From Streptomyces sp. NBC_00239 (GTDB taxonomy: Bacteria; Actinomycetota; Actinomycetes; Streptomycetales; Streptomycetaceae), in contig NZ_CP108095.1 in the NCBI RefSeq assembly GCF_036194065.1, positions 5,394,001 through 5,458,000 of the forward strand: a stretch of 64,000 nt of DNA. The letters run 5' to 3'. Below are positions 29,091-38,900 of this stretch, one piece after another. Numbering within the stretch: the first letter of the stretch is position 1; each line of letters starts with the position of its first letter. The notes under the pieces were generated by a model. That model was not told the DNA's origin. It searched no databases and worked only from the letters and a program-made list of their open reading frames with translations. Position numbers and translations under genes: made by a program.

Positions 29091-30110
29091 ATGTCGTTCA
29101 TCGGCCGTGACATGGCGATCGACCTCGGGACCGCCAACACGCTGGTGTACGTGAGGGGCCGGGGGATCGTCCTGAACGAGCCTTCCGTGGTCGCCATCAA
29201 CACGAACACCGGCGGCATTCTCGCGGTCGGCTCCGAGGCGAAGAAGATGATCGGCCGGACGCCCGGCAACATCGTCGCCGTCCGACCTCTCAAGGACGGC
29301 GTGATCGCCGACTTCGAGATCACCGAGCGCATGCTCCGGTACTTCATCCTCAAGATCCACAAGCGCCGCTACCTGGCCCGCCCGCGGGTGGTCGTCTGCG
29401 TTCCCTCCGGCATCACCGGGGTCGAGCGCCGCGCCGTCATCGAGGCCTCCACCCAGGCCGGCGCCCGCCAGGTGCACATCATCGAAGAGCCCATGGCCGC
29501 CGCGATCGGGGCCGGCCTGCCGGTCCACGAGGCGACCGGGAACATGGTGGTGGACATCGGCGGCGGCACCACCGAGGTCGCCGTCATCTCGCTCGGCGGA
29601 ATCGTCACGGCACAGTCCATCCGGGTGGCCGGCGACGAGCTCGACAACGCGATCATCCAGCACATCAAGAAGGAGTACTCGCTCCTCCTCGGTGAGCGGA
29701 CCGCCGAACAGATCAAGATCACCATCGGTTCGGCGTACGACCTCGACAAGGACGAGCACACCGAGATCCGCGGCCGCGACCTGGTCTCGGGCCTGCCCAA
29801 GACCGTCGTCATCTCCGCCGCCGAGGTCCGCAAGGCCATCGAAGAACCCGTCAACGCCATCGTCGACGCGGTCAAGACCACCCTCGACAAGTGCCCGCCG
29901 GAGCTCTCCGGCGACATCATGGACCGCGGCATCGTCCTCACCGGCGGCGGCGCCCTCCTGCGCGGCCTCGACGAACGGCTGCGCCGCGAGACCGGCATGC
30001 CCATCCACATCGCCGAGGACCCGCTCGACTCCGTCGCGCTCGGCTCCGGCAAGTGCGTCGAGGAGTTCGAGGCCCTCCAGCAGGTTCTGGACGCACAGCC
30101 CAGGCGTTGA
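29091..30110 (+). CDS. mreB: Rod-shape-determining actin homolog MreB
   Basis: A 339-residue bacterial actin that in Streptomyces mainly supports spore-wall thickening rather than hyphal elongation. All actin-fold motifs are intact: [61 protein letters not shown] and [15 protein letters not shown]. The ATG at 29091 follows AGGGGAACAAC; an in-frame ATG at 29070 is less well placed. A likely -10 TACGAT (28988-28993) gives a leader of about 90 nt. It heads mreB-mreC-mreD-pbp2-rodA, but a hairpin separates it from mreC. Confidence 0.98.
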   Translation: MSFIGRDMAIDLGTANTLVYVRGRGIVLNEPSVVAINTNTGGILAVGSEAKKMIGRTPGNIVAVRPLKDGVIADFEITERMLRYFILKIHKRRYLARPRVVVCVPSGITGVERRAVIEASTQAGARQVHIIEEPMAAAIGAGLPVHEATGNMVVDIGGGTTEVAVISLGGIVTAQSIRVAGDELDNAIIQHIKKEYSLLLGERTAEQIKITIGSAYDLDKDEHTEIRGRDLVSGLPKTVVISAAEVRKAIEEPVNAIVDAVKTTLDKCPPELSGDIMDRGIVLTGGGALLRGLDERLRRETGMPIHIAEDPLDSVALGSGKCVEEFEALQQVLDAQPRR

Positions 30111-30142
30111 CCCCTCCCTCAGGGGGCTGAGCGGAACACAGA

Positions 30143-30182
30143 GATCCGCCGTACGGGTGCTACCGCGCCCGTGCGGCGGATC
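30143..30182 (+). terminator. Attenuator-like hairpin between mreB and mreC
   Basis: A 15-bp stem with one mismatch (30143-30157 with 30168-30182) is followed by a short T/A-containing stretch. It may reduce read-through so that MreB is made in excess over MreC and MreD. Confidence 0.6.
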
Positions 30183-30208
30183 GTTGATATACAGACACAA
30201 AGATTCCG

Positions 30209-31189
30209 ATGAGGAAGGCACGGCCGCCGCACGTGAGGGACACACGAGAGAGCCGGCTGCTCCTGGTACTGCTGGTCGCCATCGCGTTCGCGCTGATCAC
30301 GGTGGACATCCGGGCAGGCGAGGAGTCGCCGGTCGACGGTGCCCGGCAGGCCGCCGCCGCGGTCTTCGGACCGGTCGAGGAAGGCGTCGCCGACGCGGTC
30401 GACCCGGTCGCCAACGCCATAGGAGCCGTACGGGACTCGGGCAAGCGCCACAACCGGATCACCGCACTGGAGCGCGAGAACTCCGCGCTCAAGGCCCGGC
30501 TCGGCAGCGACGAACGCAACCACAGCCGGATCCGCGAGCTCGACGACATGCTCAAGAAGGCCGGCGCCGGCCAGTACGGCATCAAGGGCGCCGAGGTCAT
30601 CGCCATAGGAGCGGCCCAGGGCTTCTCCTGGACCGTCACCATCGACGCGGGCAGCAAGGACGGCATCAGCCGGGACATGACGGTGCTCAACGGCGACGGG
30701 CTCGTCGGCCGCGTCACCACCGTCGGCCCGGACACCGCCACCGTCCTGCTCGCCAACGACCCCGACTTCACCGTCGGCACCCGGCTGGAGAGCTCCGGCG
30801 AACTCGGCTTCGCCACCGGACAGGGCGACCGGGCCCTGTCCGTCCAGATGCTCAACGGCCGGGCCAAGATCGGCCCCGGCGACCGGCTCGTCACCTTCGG
30901 CTCCCGCGGCAACAAGCCCTTCGTGCCCGGCGTTCCCATCGGCGAGGTGGTCCGCGTGGAACCCGCCCGCGGCGACCTCACCCGTACCGTCTGGCTCCGC
31001 CCGTACGTCGGTTTCTCCCGGCTCGACATCGTCGGCGTCGTCGTGATGCCGCCGCGCACCGACCCGCGTGACGTCGTGCTGCCGCCCCGCCCCGCGAAGC
31101 CCAAGCCCGTACCGACGGTCACCGTGACGGTCGCGCCCTCGGCGAGCCCGTCCGCCGGCGACGCCGCCGCACAGCCGGCCGACGACTAG
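30209..31189 (+). CDS. mreC: Rod-shape-determining protein MreC
   Basis: Extracytoplasmic scaffold linking MreB/MreD to penicillin-binding proteins. The 326-residue protein has a basic N-terminus, one membrane helix (LLLVLLVAIAFALITV), a coiled-coil segment (HNRITALERENSALKARLG) and the double beta-barrel core (residues about 110-280). It ends in a 45-residue Pro/Thr/Ala-rich tail that many MreC proteins lack. The ATG at 30209 has only a weak ribosome site. mreD follows nine bases after the stop. Confidence 0.95.
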   Translation: MRKARPPHVRDTRESRLLLVLLVAIAFALITVDIRAGEESPVDGARQAAAAVFGPVEEGVADAVDPVANAIGAVRDSGKRHNRITALERENSALKARLGSDERNHSRIRELDDMLKKAGAGQYGIKGAEVIAIGAAQGFSWTVTIDAGSKDGISRDMTVLNGDGLVGRVTTVGPDTATVLLANDPDFTVGTRLESSGELGFATGQGDRALSVQMLNGRAKIGPGDRLVTFGSRGNKPFVPGVPIGEVVRVEPARGDLTRTVWLRPYVGFSRLDIVGVVVMPPRTDPRDVVLPPRPAKPKPVPTVTVTVAPSASPSAGDAAAQPADD

Positions 31190-31198
31190 GAGACCGTC

Positions 31199-31894
31199 AT
31201 GCGCTTCAACCGGATCCTGCTCGCGTCGTCGCTGGTCGTGGTCGCGCTCGTCGTCCAGGTCACCATCCTGGGACGGCTGCAGCTCCCGGGTGCCGTCCCC
31301 GACCTCGTCCTGCTCACCGTCGTCGCCCTGGCGCTCGTGTACGGACACGTCAGCGGCGCCCTCATCGGCTTCGGCGCCGGACTCCTGTCCGACCTCGCGC
31401 CACCCGCCGACCACGCCGCCGGCCGCTACGCGCTCGTGCTGTGCGTCATCGGCTACGTCGCCGGGCTCGTCCGCCCCGACAACGGCCGGTTCCGCTCGGC
31501 CTGGGGCCCGATGCTCACCGTCGTCGCCGCTGCCCTCGGCTCGACCCTGCTGTACGCACTGGTCGGCGCCCTGGTCGGCGACACCGCCGCCCGCCATGTC
31601 GGGCTGAGCGGGCTGCTGTTCACCGCGGCCCTGTACGACCTGCTGCTGGCGCCGTTCAGCGTGCCGTTCATCATGGCGCTCGCCCGCCGCGCCGAGAATG
31701 ACCCGATGGCGGTCGACGCCAACGGCGGCCCGCCCCAGGGCACCGACGTCTCGTCCGGCTGGCTCTCGGGCGGCACGGGCCTGCGCATCGGCAGCCAGCG
31801 CGGCGGCCTGCGCCTGCGGACCGCCCGCAACCGGGCCGGCCGGGCCGGGCGGATAAAGGGAGTCAAAGGCGTGAAGAGCGTCAAGAAGCTGTGA
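31199..31894 (+). CDS. mreD: Rod-shape-determining protein MreD
   Basis: A 231-residue integral membrane partner of MreC, with about five hydrophobic helices up to residue 165. The remaining 65 residues form a strongly basic cytosolic tail (SQRGGLRLRTARNRAG, then GRIKGVKGVKSVKKL) not present in short MreD proteins; it could contact MreB, lipids or nucleic acid, but this is inference. It is co-transcribed with mreC (9-bp gap) and with pbp2, which starts 13 bases after its stop. Confidence 0.92.
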   Translation: MRFNRILLASSLVVVALVVQVTILGRLQLPGAVPDLVLLTVVALALVYGHVSGALIGFGAGLLSDLAPPADHAAGRYALVLCVIGYVAGLVRPDNGRFRSAWGPMLTVVAAALGSTLLYALVGALVGDTAARHVGLSGLLFTAALYDLLLAPFSVPFIMALARRAENDPMAVDANGGPPQGTDVSSGWLSGGTGLRIGSQRGGLRLRTARNRAGRAGRIKGVKGVKSVKKL

Positions 31895-31907
31895 CGGGGG
31901 AGCGCGC

Positions 31908-34085
31908 GTGACCAACATTCCGGAGACCGGCCGCACCCCCCGGGTGCAGATCCGGCTCGTCATCATCCAGGTGATCGTCTTCTCGATGCTGTTCACCCTC
32001 GGGGGGCGCCTCTGGTACCTCCAGATCCGCAACGGCGACGAGTACACCGACGAGGCGAAGAGCAACCACGTCCAGCGGGTCGTCCACCCCGCCGTGCGCG
32101 GGTCGATCCTCGACGCCCGAGGCATCCCGCTCGCCGACAACGAGACACGTCTGGTCGTCTCCGTCAGCCGCACCGAGCTGATGAAGATAAAGGACAAGGG
32201 CAAGGCCGTCATGACCCGGCTGGCCGACGTCCTGGACATGACCCCCAAGGAGGTCATGGACAAGATCCGGCTGTGCGACTCGCAGACCCCCAAGCCCTGC
32301 TGGAACGGCTCGCCGTACCAGCCGATCCCGGTCACCCTCGAAGCCAGCACGCAGCAGGCGCTCCAGATCCGCGAGCGGCCCGAGGACTTCCCCGGCATCA
32401 CCGCGGAGCCCACCGCCGTCCGCCGCTACCCGGCCCCCGGCAAGGCCCGCACCTCGCAGGTGCTCGGCTACCTCTCCCCGGTCACCGACGACGAGATCCA
32501 GAAGGCCAAGGACACCGACTCGCCGCACCTGCGCTCCGACCAGGTCGGCCGCTCCGGCATCGAGCGCACGTACGACAAGCAGCTGCGCGGCAAGGCGGGC
32601 GTGACCTCCTACGAGGTCGACAACCTCGGCCGGGTCATGGGCCAGACCGAGTCCGACCCGGGCGTGCCCGGTTCGACCCTCGTCACCAGCATCGACGCCC
32701 GGGTCCAAGCCGTGGCCGAGTACGAGCTCCACGCGGCGATGAAGGCCGTCCGCGGCGAGACCGACAAGATCACCGGCCGCAAGTACGAGGCCGACTCGGG
32801 CGCCGTCGTCGTCATGGAGTCCAAGACCGGCCGCGTCGTCGCGATGGCCTCCCAGCCCGACTACGACCCCAACGCCTGGGTCGGCGGCATCTCCGCCACG
32901 GACTACGCCAGGCTCACCAGCGAGACGTCCAACTACCCGCTGTTGAACCGGGCCATCCAGGGCCAGGCGCCCGCCGGCTCCGTCTTCAAGGTGGTGTCCG
33001 CGAGCGCCGCCGTCCGCGCCGGCTACGACTTCAACGACACCTACAACTGCAGCAGCTCCTACAGCATGGGCAACCGGAGCTTCGCGAACTTCGAGTCCAA
33101 GGGCCACGGCCCGATCACCCTGGGCGACGCGCTCAAGTTCTCGTGCAACACCGTCTTCTACCGGCTCGGCCACCAGGAGTGGCAGCGCGACGGCGGGCTC
33201 AAGCCGAAGAAGGGCGCGCACGACTGGTTCTACCGGACGGCCCGCCAGTTCGGCTTCGGCTCCGAGACCGGCATCGACGTGCCCAACGAGGTCAGGGGCC
33301 GCATCCCGGACCGCCAGTGGAAGAAGAGCTTCTGGGAGGCGAACAAGGACGCCTGGTGCAAGCAGGGCAAGAAGGGCGGCACCTACGTCGAGCAGATCGC
33401 CTACGAGAGCTGCCTCGAAGGCAACCAGCTCAAGGCCTTCGACAGCATCAACTTCTCCATCGGCCAGGGCGACGTCCTGATCACCCCCATCCAGCTGGCC
33501 ACCGCGTACGCGGCCATCAGCAACGGCGGCACCCTCTACAACCCCACCATCGGCAAGGCCGTCATCAGCCCCGACGGCAAGAAGGTCGACGAGATCAAGC
33601 CCAAGGCCCACGGCAGGCTGCCGGTCGACGCCGCGACCATCAAGAACCTCGACAACGGCCTGCGCTCCGTGGTCGAGCCCGGCGGCACCGCCGCCTGGCG
33701 CTTCGGCGGCTGGCCGCAGGACAAGATCCCGATGCACGCCAAGACCGGCACCGCGCAGGTCTACGGCAAGCAGACCACCTCGTGGTTCGCGACGTACACC
33801 AAGGACTTCACGATCGTCATGACGATCTCCCAGGGCGGCACCGGCTCCGGCGCCTCCGGCCCCGCCGTGCGCAACATCTACGACGCGCTGTACGGGCTGG
33901 ACAAGACCGGCAAGCAGGACCTGAAGAAGGCCCTGCTCCCCGGTCCCCAGCCGGGACTCCCGAAGATCGACAAGGACGGCTCCATCGACGCGCCGGCCAT
34001 CCGGCCGTACGTCCCGGCGCCCGAGGAAGAGGCGCCCGTGCTCGCGGGTCCGCCCGGCGAAGTGTGGCGGGGGCGGGCCCTGTGA
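31908..34085 (+). CDS. mrdA: Penicillin-binding protein 2, elongation-type class B transpeptidase
   Basis: Cross-links peptidoglycan with the glycosyltransferase RodA. The 725-residue protein has an N-terminal membrane helix (about 18-35), a dimerisation/pedestal domain containing the VRGSILDARGIPLADN motif, and a transpeptidase domain with the nucleophile Ser358 in SVFK, the second motif Ser412-Cys-Asn414, and KTG at 612-614. The GTG start at 31908 lies after GGGGGAGC. Its stop overlaps the rodA start by four bases, so PBP2 and RodA are made in a coupled manner. Confidence 0.96.
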   Translation: MTNIPETGRTPRVQIRLVIIQVIVFSMLFTLGGRLWYLQIRNGDEYTDEAKSNHVQRVVHPAVRGSILDARGIPLADNETRLVVSVSRTELMKIKDKGKAVMTRLADVLDMTPKEVMDKIRLCDSQTPKPCWNGSPYQPIPVTLEASTQQALQIRERPEDFPGITAEPTAVRRYPAPGKARTSQVLGYLSPVTDDEIQKAKDTDSPHLRSDQVGRSGIERTYDKQLRGKAGVTSYEVDNLGRVMGQTESDPGVPGSTLVTSIDARVQAVAEYELHAAMKAVRGETDKITGRKYEADSGAVVVMESKTGRVVAMASQPDYDPNAWVGGISATDYARLTSETSNYPLLNRAIQGQAPAGSVFKVVSASAAVRAGYDFNDTYNCSSSYSMGNRSFANFESKGHGPITLGDALKFSCNTVFYRLGHQEWQRDGGLKPKKGAHDWFYRTARQFGFGSETGIDVPNEVRGRIPDRQWKKSFWEANKDAWCKQGKKGGTYVEQIAYESCLEGNQLKAFDSINFSIGQGDVLITPIQLATAYAAISNGGTLYNPTIGKAVISPDGKKVDEIKPKAHGRLPVDAATIKNLDNGLRSVVEPGGTAAWRFGGWPQDKIPMHAKTGTAQVYGKQTTSWFATYTKDFTIVMTISQGGTGSGASGPAVRNIYDALYGLDKTGKQDLKKALLPGPQPGLPKIDKDGSIDAPAIRPYVPAPEEEAPVLAGPPGEVWRGRAL

Positions 34086-35281
34086 CCGGAGCGAACAACT
34101 TCTCGGTGTCCCGGTACGCGCCCGACCGCGGGCCGCTCGCCAGGCTCACCGCGCGCGACTCGATACTGCGCCGGCTGGACTGGCCGATGCTGCTGTCGGC
34201 GATCGCGCTGTCGTTCATCGGCGCGCTGCTGGTGTGGTCGGCCACCCGCAACCGCACCCAGCTCAACCAGGGCGACCCGTACTACTTCCTGTTCCGGCAC
34301 GCCCTGAACACCGGCATCGGCCTGGTGCTGATGATCGGCACGGTCTGGCTGGGCCACCGCACGCTGCGCGGGGCGGTGCCGGTGCTGTACGGGATCTCGC
34401 TGGTGCTGGTGCTCGCCGTGCTCACCCCGCTCGGGGCGACCATCAACGGCGCCCACGCGTGGATCGTGATCGGCGGCGGCTTCTCGCTCCAGCCCTCCGA
34501 GTTCTGCAAGATCACGATCATCGTGGGGATGGCCATGCTGCTGGCCGCCCGGGTGGACGCGGGGGACCTCGTCCACCCGGACCACCGGACCGTGGTCAAG
34601 GCGCTGTGCCTGGCGGCCGCCCCGATGGGCATCATCATGCTGATGCCCGACCTCGGGTCGGTCATGGTGATGGCGGTCATCGTCCTCGGCGTGCTGCTCG
34701 CCTCCGGGTCCTCCAACCGGTGGGTCTTCGGGCTGTTGGGCTCGGGCATCCTCGGGGCCGTCCTGATATGGCAGCTCGGGGTGCTCGACGAGTACCAGAT
34801 CAACCGGTTCGCGGCCTTCGCCAACCCGGAGCTCGACCCGGCCGGCGTCGGCTACAACACCAACCAGGCGCGGATCGCGATCGGCTCCGGCGGACTGCTG
34901 GGCTCCGGGCTCTTCGAGGGCTCGCAGACCACCGGCCAGTTCGTGCCGGAGCAGCAGACCGACTTCGTCTTCACGGTGGCCGGCGAGGAACTGGGCTTCG
35001 TGGGCGCCGGGCTGATCCTGGTCCTGCTCGGCGTCGTGCTGTGGCGGGCCTGCCTGATCGCCCGCGAGACCACCGAGCTGTACGGGACGATCGTGGCGGC
35101 CGGGATCATCGCCTGGTTCGCCTTCCAGTCCTTCGAGAACATCGGGATGACCCTCGGGATCATGCCGGTGGCGGGCCTGCCGCTGCCGTTCGTGTCCTAC
35201 GGCGGCTCGTCGATGTTCGCGGTGTGGGTGGCGATCGGACTCCTCCAGTCGATCAAGGTGGAACGACCACTGTCCGCCTAG
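34082..35281 (+). CDS. rodA: SEDS-family peptidoglycan glycosyltransferase RodA (Sfr)
   Basis: Polymerises lipid II during wall growth. The 399-residue protein has about ten membrane helices and the SEDS signatures GGGFSLQPSEFCKI, the loop Asp in LMPDLGSVMV, and the terminal GLPLPFVSYGGSSM. The GTG start overlaps the pbp2 stop (GTGA), giving a protein that begins with a 35-residue soluble tail; upstream frame is shadow sequence. It is the last gene of the mre operon. The next gene has its own -10 box. Confidence 0.95.
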   Translation: MTGANNFSVSRYAPDRGPLARLTARDSILRRLDWPMLLSAIALSFIGALLVWSATRNRTQLNQGDPYYFLFRHALNTGIGLVLMIGTVWLGHRTLRGAVPVLYGISLVLVLAVLTPLGATINGAHAWIVIGGGFSLQPSEFCKITIIVGMAMLLAARVDAGDLVHPDHRTVVKALCLAAAPMGIIMLMPDLGSVMVMAVIVLGVLLASGSSNRWVFGLLGSGILGAVLIWQLGVLDEYQINRFAAFANPELDPAGVGYNTNQARIAIGSGGLLGSGLFEGSQTTGQFVPEQQTDFVFTVAGEELGFVGAGLILVLLGVVLWRACLIARETTELYGTIVAAGIIAWFAFQSFENIGMTLGIMPVAGLPLPFVSYGGSSMFAVWVAIGLLQSIKVERPLSA

Positions 35282-35324
35282 CGCCTACTTGTCCGTAACC
35301 CTCACGCCGTCTTCCGTTCAGGAC

Positions 35325-35330
35325 TAAGTT
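35325..35330 (+). promoter_or_regulatory. -10 box giving a leaderless CYTH-CHAD mRNA
   Basis: TAAGTT lies exactly at -12 to -7 from the ATG at 35337; no ribosome site is present. Confidence 0.55.
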
Positions 35331-35336
35331 CGGTCT

Positions 35337-36875
35337 ATGGCGGACACGAAGCGCGAGATCGAGCGGAAATTCGAGTTCACTTCGGCCAAAGCCGGTCGCC
35401 GGTTCCTCACCGGACCTCCCGACCTGACCGGCACCGCGGGCGTCGCGGCCGTGCTCGACCAGGGCACGGCCGACCTCGACGCGGTCTACTACGACACCCA
35501 CGACCTGCGGCTCGCCGCGGACTCCCTCACCCTCCGCCGCCGGACCGGCGGCTCCGACGCCGGCTGGCACCTCAAACTCCCCGTCGCACCCGGCGTCCGG
35601 GACGAGGTGCAGGCCCCCCTGACCGACACCCTCCCGCGGTCCCTCGCCGCACTGGTCCGCTCCCGCGTCCGCGACACCGAACTCGTCCCCCTCGTACGGC
35701 TGCGGTCCTCGCGCAAGGTGCTGCACCTCATGGACGCCGAGGGCGCGCTGCTCGCGGAACTGAGCACCGACACCGTCCGCGCCGAGCGGCTGGCCGAACC
35801 CGTCGCCGCCGCCTCCTGGACCGAGGTCGAGGTGGAACTCGCCGACGGCGTCGACCCCGCCCTCCTCGACGCCGTCGGCAAGAAGCTGGAGAAGGCCGGC
35901 CTGAAGGTCTCCGACGCCCCCTCCAAACTGGCCCGCGCCCTGGCCGAGACCGGCACCCAGGCGCCGCCGCCCCCGGAACCCCCGGCCGCCGGCACCGCCG
36001 GCGCCGACGTCCTGGCCTACCTGCGCGACCAGGTCCGCGCCCTGGTCGCCCACGACCCGGCGGTCCGCCGCGACCTGCCCGACGCCGTCCACCAGATGCG
36101 CGTCGCCACCCGCCGGCTGCGCAGCGCCCTCCGCAGCCACCGACGGGTCCTGGACCGCACGGTCACCGACCCGCTGGCCGACGAGCTGCGCTGGGTCGCC
36201 GCCGAGCTCGGCGCCGACCGTGACCAGGAAGTGCTGATGGAACGCTTCCAGAACGCGCTCGCCGACCTGCCCCGGCCCCTGCTGCTGGGCCCGGTCCGCA
36301 GCCGGCTGCGGACCTGGAACGCCACCCGCCGCTCCGCCACCCGCCGCCGCGCCCTCGCCGTCCTCGACAGCAAGCGCTACCTGGCCCTGCTGGACTCCCT
36401 CGACGCCCTGCTCGCCGACCCGCCGCTGCGGCCCGCCGCGGCCAAGCCGGCCGACCGGGTGTTCCGGAAGGCGGTGCTGCGCGACTGCGAGCGGCTCGCC
36501 CGCCGCATCGACCACGCCCTCGCACTGCCCGAGGGCCAGGAGCGCGACCTCGCCCTGCACGACGCCCGCAAGGCCGCCAAACGGGCCCGCTACGCGGCGG
36601 AGGCCGCGGCGGCGCCCCTCGGCAAGCCGGCCGAGCGGCTGGCCAAGGCGATGAAGTCGGTACAGACCCTGCTCGGCGACCACCAGGACAGCGTGGTGGC
36701 CCGCGAGGCCCTGCTCGCACTCGCCGCCCAGGCCCAGGGAGCGGGCGAGTCCGGCTTCACGTGGGGGCTGCTCCACGGGCGTGAGGAAGCTCTCGCGGAG
36801 CGGCGCGAACGGGAGCTTCCGGAGGTGTGGGAGCGGGCCTCGGACCCCGCGCTCAGGGCCGCGCTCTCGACCTGA
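35337..36875 (+). CDS. CYTH and CHAD domain protein
   Basis: A 512-residue cytosolic protein with two polyphosphate-related domains. The N-terminal CYTH (triphosphate tunnel) domain, about 1-205, opens with the metal-binding EIERKFEF motif and has alternating charged strands facing a tunnel. A Pro/Ala linker (PPPPEPPAAG) leads to the helical CHAD domain (about 225-505) with the basic His/Arg motif VHQMRVATRRLRSALR and HDARKAAKRARYAAE. CYTH enzymes hydrolyse inorganic triphosphate and CHAD binds long-chain polyphosphate. A polyphosphate-linked role is therefore likely, but the substrate has not been shown. Confidence 0.92.
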   Translation: MADTKREIERKFEFTSAKAGRRFLTGPPDLTGTAGVAAVLDQGTADLDAVYYDTHDLRLAADSLTLRRRTGGSDAGWHLKLPVAPGVRDEVQAPLTDTLPRSLAALVRSRVRDTELVPLVRLRSSRKVLHLMDAEGALLAELSTDTVRAERLAEPVAAASWTEVEVELADGVDPALLDAVGKKLEKAGLKVSDAPSKLARALAETGTQAPPPPEPPAAGTAGADVLAYLRDQVRALVAHDPAVRRDLPDAVHQMRVATRRLRSALRSHRRVLDRTVTDPLADELRWVAAELGADRDQEVLMERFQNALADLPRPLLLGPVRSRLRTWNATRRSATRRRALAVLDSKRYLALLDSLDALLADPPLRPAAAKPADRVFRKAVLRDCERLARRIDHALALPEGQERDLALHDARKAAKRARYAAEAAAAPLGKPAERLAKAMKSVQTLLGDHQDSVVAREALLALAAQAQGAGESGFTWGLLHGREEALAERRERELPEVWERASDPALRAALST

Positions 36876-36958
36876 CAGCCGATCACGCCGGGCGGGGGCG
36901 TCCGTGCCTCAAGGTACGCTTGAGAGTCGCCCCCTGCCCGCTTCACGAAAGTCGCGTG

Positions 36959-38881
36959 ATGTCCGAGTCGGTCTTCCCACAGCTCGAAGCTCTGCTCCCG
37001 CATGTGCAGAAGCCCATCCAGTACGTCGGCGGTGAGCTCAACTCCACCGTCAAGCCGTGGGAGAGCGCGGACGTCCGCTGGGCGCTCATGTACCCCGACG
37101 CGTACGAGGTCGGGCTGCCCAACCAGGGCGTCATGATCCTGTACGAGGTACTGAACGAGCGCGAGCGGGTCCTCGCCGAGCGCACCTACAGCGTGTGGCC
37201 GGACCTGGAAGCGCTGATGCGCGAGCACAAGGTCCCGCAGTTCACCGTGGACTCGCACCGCCCGGTCAAGGCCTTCGACGTGTTCGGCCTGTCCTTCTCC
37301 ACGGAGCTGGGCTACACGAACATGCTCACCGCGCTGGACCTGGCGGGCATCCCGCTGGCGGCCAAGGACCGCGGCCTCGACGACCCGATCGTCCTCGCCG
37401 GCGGCCACGCGGCCTTCAACCCGGAGCCGATCGCCGAGTTCATCGACTGCGCGGTCATCGGCGACGGCGAGCAGGCCGTCCTCGACATGACCGAGATCAT
37501 CCGCGCCTGGAAGGCCGAGGGCCGCCCGGGCGGGCGCGAAGAGGTCCTCCTGCGGCTCGCCAAGACCGGCGGGGTCTACGTGCCGGGCTTCTACGACGTC
37601 GAGTACCTGCCGGACGGCCGCATCGCCCGCATGGTGCCCAACCGCTCCGGCGTGCCGTGGCGGGTGTCCAAGCACACCGTCATGGACCTCGACGAGTGGC
37701 CCTACCCGAAGCAGCCGCTGGTCCCGCTCGCCGAGACCGTCCACGAGCGGATGTCCGTCGAGATCTTCCGCGGCTGCACCCGCGGCTGCCGTTTCTGCCA
37801 GGCCGGCATGATCACGCGCCCCGTGCGGGAGCGAAGCATCACCGGCATCGGCGAGATGGTCGAGAAGGGACTCAAGGCCACCGGTTTCGAGGAGGTCGGC
37901 CTGCTGTCGCTGTCCTCCGCGGACCACACCGAGATCGCGGACATCGCCAAGGGCCTGGCCGACCGCTACGAGGACGACAAGGTGGGCCTGTCCCTCCCGT
38001 CCACCCGCGTGGACGCCTTCAACGTCGACCTCGCCAACGAGCTGACCCGCAACGGCCGCCGCTCCGGCCTGACCTTCGCCCCCGAGGGCGGCTCCGAGCG
38101 CATGCGCAAGGTCATCAACAAGATGGTCTCGGAAGAGGACCTGATCCGGACCGTCTCCACCGCGTACGGCAACGGCTGGCGCCAGGTGAAGCTGTACTTC
38201 ATGTGCGGCCTGCCCACCGAGACCGACGAGGACGTCCTCCAGATCGGCGACATGGCGGTCAACGTCATCGCCAAGGGCCGCGAGGTCTCCGGACAGAACG
38301 ACATCCGCTGCACGGTGTCGATCGGCGGCTTCGTGCCCAAGCCGCACACGCCGTTCCAGTGGGCCCCGCAGCTCTCCGCCGAGGAGACCGACGCCCGCCT
38401 GACCAAGCTCCGCGACAAGATCCGCGGGGACAAGAAGTACGGCCGCTCCATCGGCTTCCGCTACCACGACGGCAAGCCCGGCATCATCGAGGGCCTGCTC
38501 TCGCGCGGCGACCGCCGCGTCGGCTCCGTGATCCGCGCCGTGTACGAGGACGGCGGCCGCTTCGACGGCTGGCGCGAGCACTTCTCGTACGACCGCTGGA
38601 TCCAGGCCGCCGAGAAGACGCTGCCCGCCTTCGGCGTGGACGTCGCCTGGTACACCACCCGCGAGCGCACCTACGAGGAGGTCCTGCCCTGGGACCACCT
38701 CGACTCCGGTCTCGACAAGGACTGGCTGTGGGAGGACTGGCAGGACGCCCTCGACGAGACCGAGGTCGACGACTGCCGCTGGACCCCCTGCTTCGACTGC
38801 GGCGTCTGCCCGCAGATGCAGACCGAGATCCAGATCGGCCCGACGGGCAAGAAGCTGCTGCCGTTGTCGGTCGTGAAGTGA
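36959..38881 (+). CDS. B12-binding-domain radical SAM protein, TIGR03960 type
   Basis: A 640-residue protein. An N-terminal cobalamin-binding-like region (about 50-200) precedes a radical SAM core whose cluster motif is CTRGCRFC (CxxxCxxC) in RGCTRGCRFCQAGM. SAM-binding GxGE-like and beta-strand elements follow (TFAPEGGSERMRKV). It ends with a cysteine-rich segment (CFDCGVCPQMQ). Start ATG 36959, with GTG just before it. In many bacteria the same protein is fused to, or adjacent to, a DUF2344/TIGR03936 domain, which here is the next gene. The substrate is unknown; the link to rne, rplU and rpmA hints at an RNA or ribosome-related modification. Confidence 0.9.
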   Translation: MSESVFPQLEALLPHVQKPIQYVGGELNSTVKPWESADVRWALMYPDAYEVGLPNQGVMILYEVLNERERVLAERTYSVWPDLEALMREHKVPQFTVDSHRPVKAFDVFGLSFSTELGYTNMLTALDLAGIPLAAKDRGLDDPIVLAGGHAAFNPEPIAEFIDCAVIGDGEQAVLDMTEIIRAWKAEGRPGGREEVLLRLAKTGGVYVPGFYDVEYLPDGRIARMVPNRSGVPWRVSKHTVMDLDEWPYPKQPLVPLAETVHERMSVEIFRGCTRGCRFCQAGMITRPVRERSITGIGEMVEKGLKATGFEEVGLLSLSSADHTEIADIAKGLADRYEDDKVGLSLPSTRVDAFNVDLANELTRNGRRSGLTFAPEGGSERMRKVINKMVSEEDLIRTVSTAYGNGWRQVKLYFMCGLPTETDEDVLQIGDMAVNVIAKGREVSGQNDIRCTVSIGGFVPKPHTPFQWAPQLSAEETDARLTKLRDKIRGDKKYGRSIGFRYHDGKPGIIEGLLSRGDRRVGSVIRAVYEDGGRFDGWREHFSYDRWIQAAEKTLPAFGVDVAWYTTRERTYEEVLPWDHLDSGLDKDWLWEDWQDALDETEVDDCRWTPCFDCGVCPQMQTEIQIGPTGKKLLPLSVVK

Positions 38882-38900
38882 CCTGAGCCGCCCAGGCTCC

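Noticed and set aside
32273..35281. A 1002-residue protein ending in RodA
   Set aside because: The first 600 codons are an out-of-frame reading of pbp2; RodA starts at the GTGA overlap at 34082.
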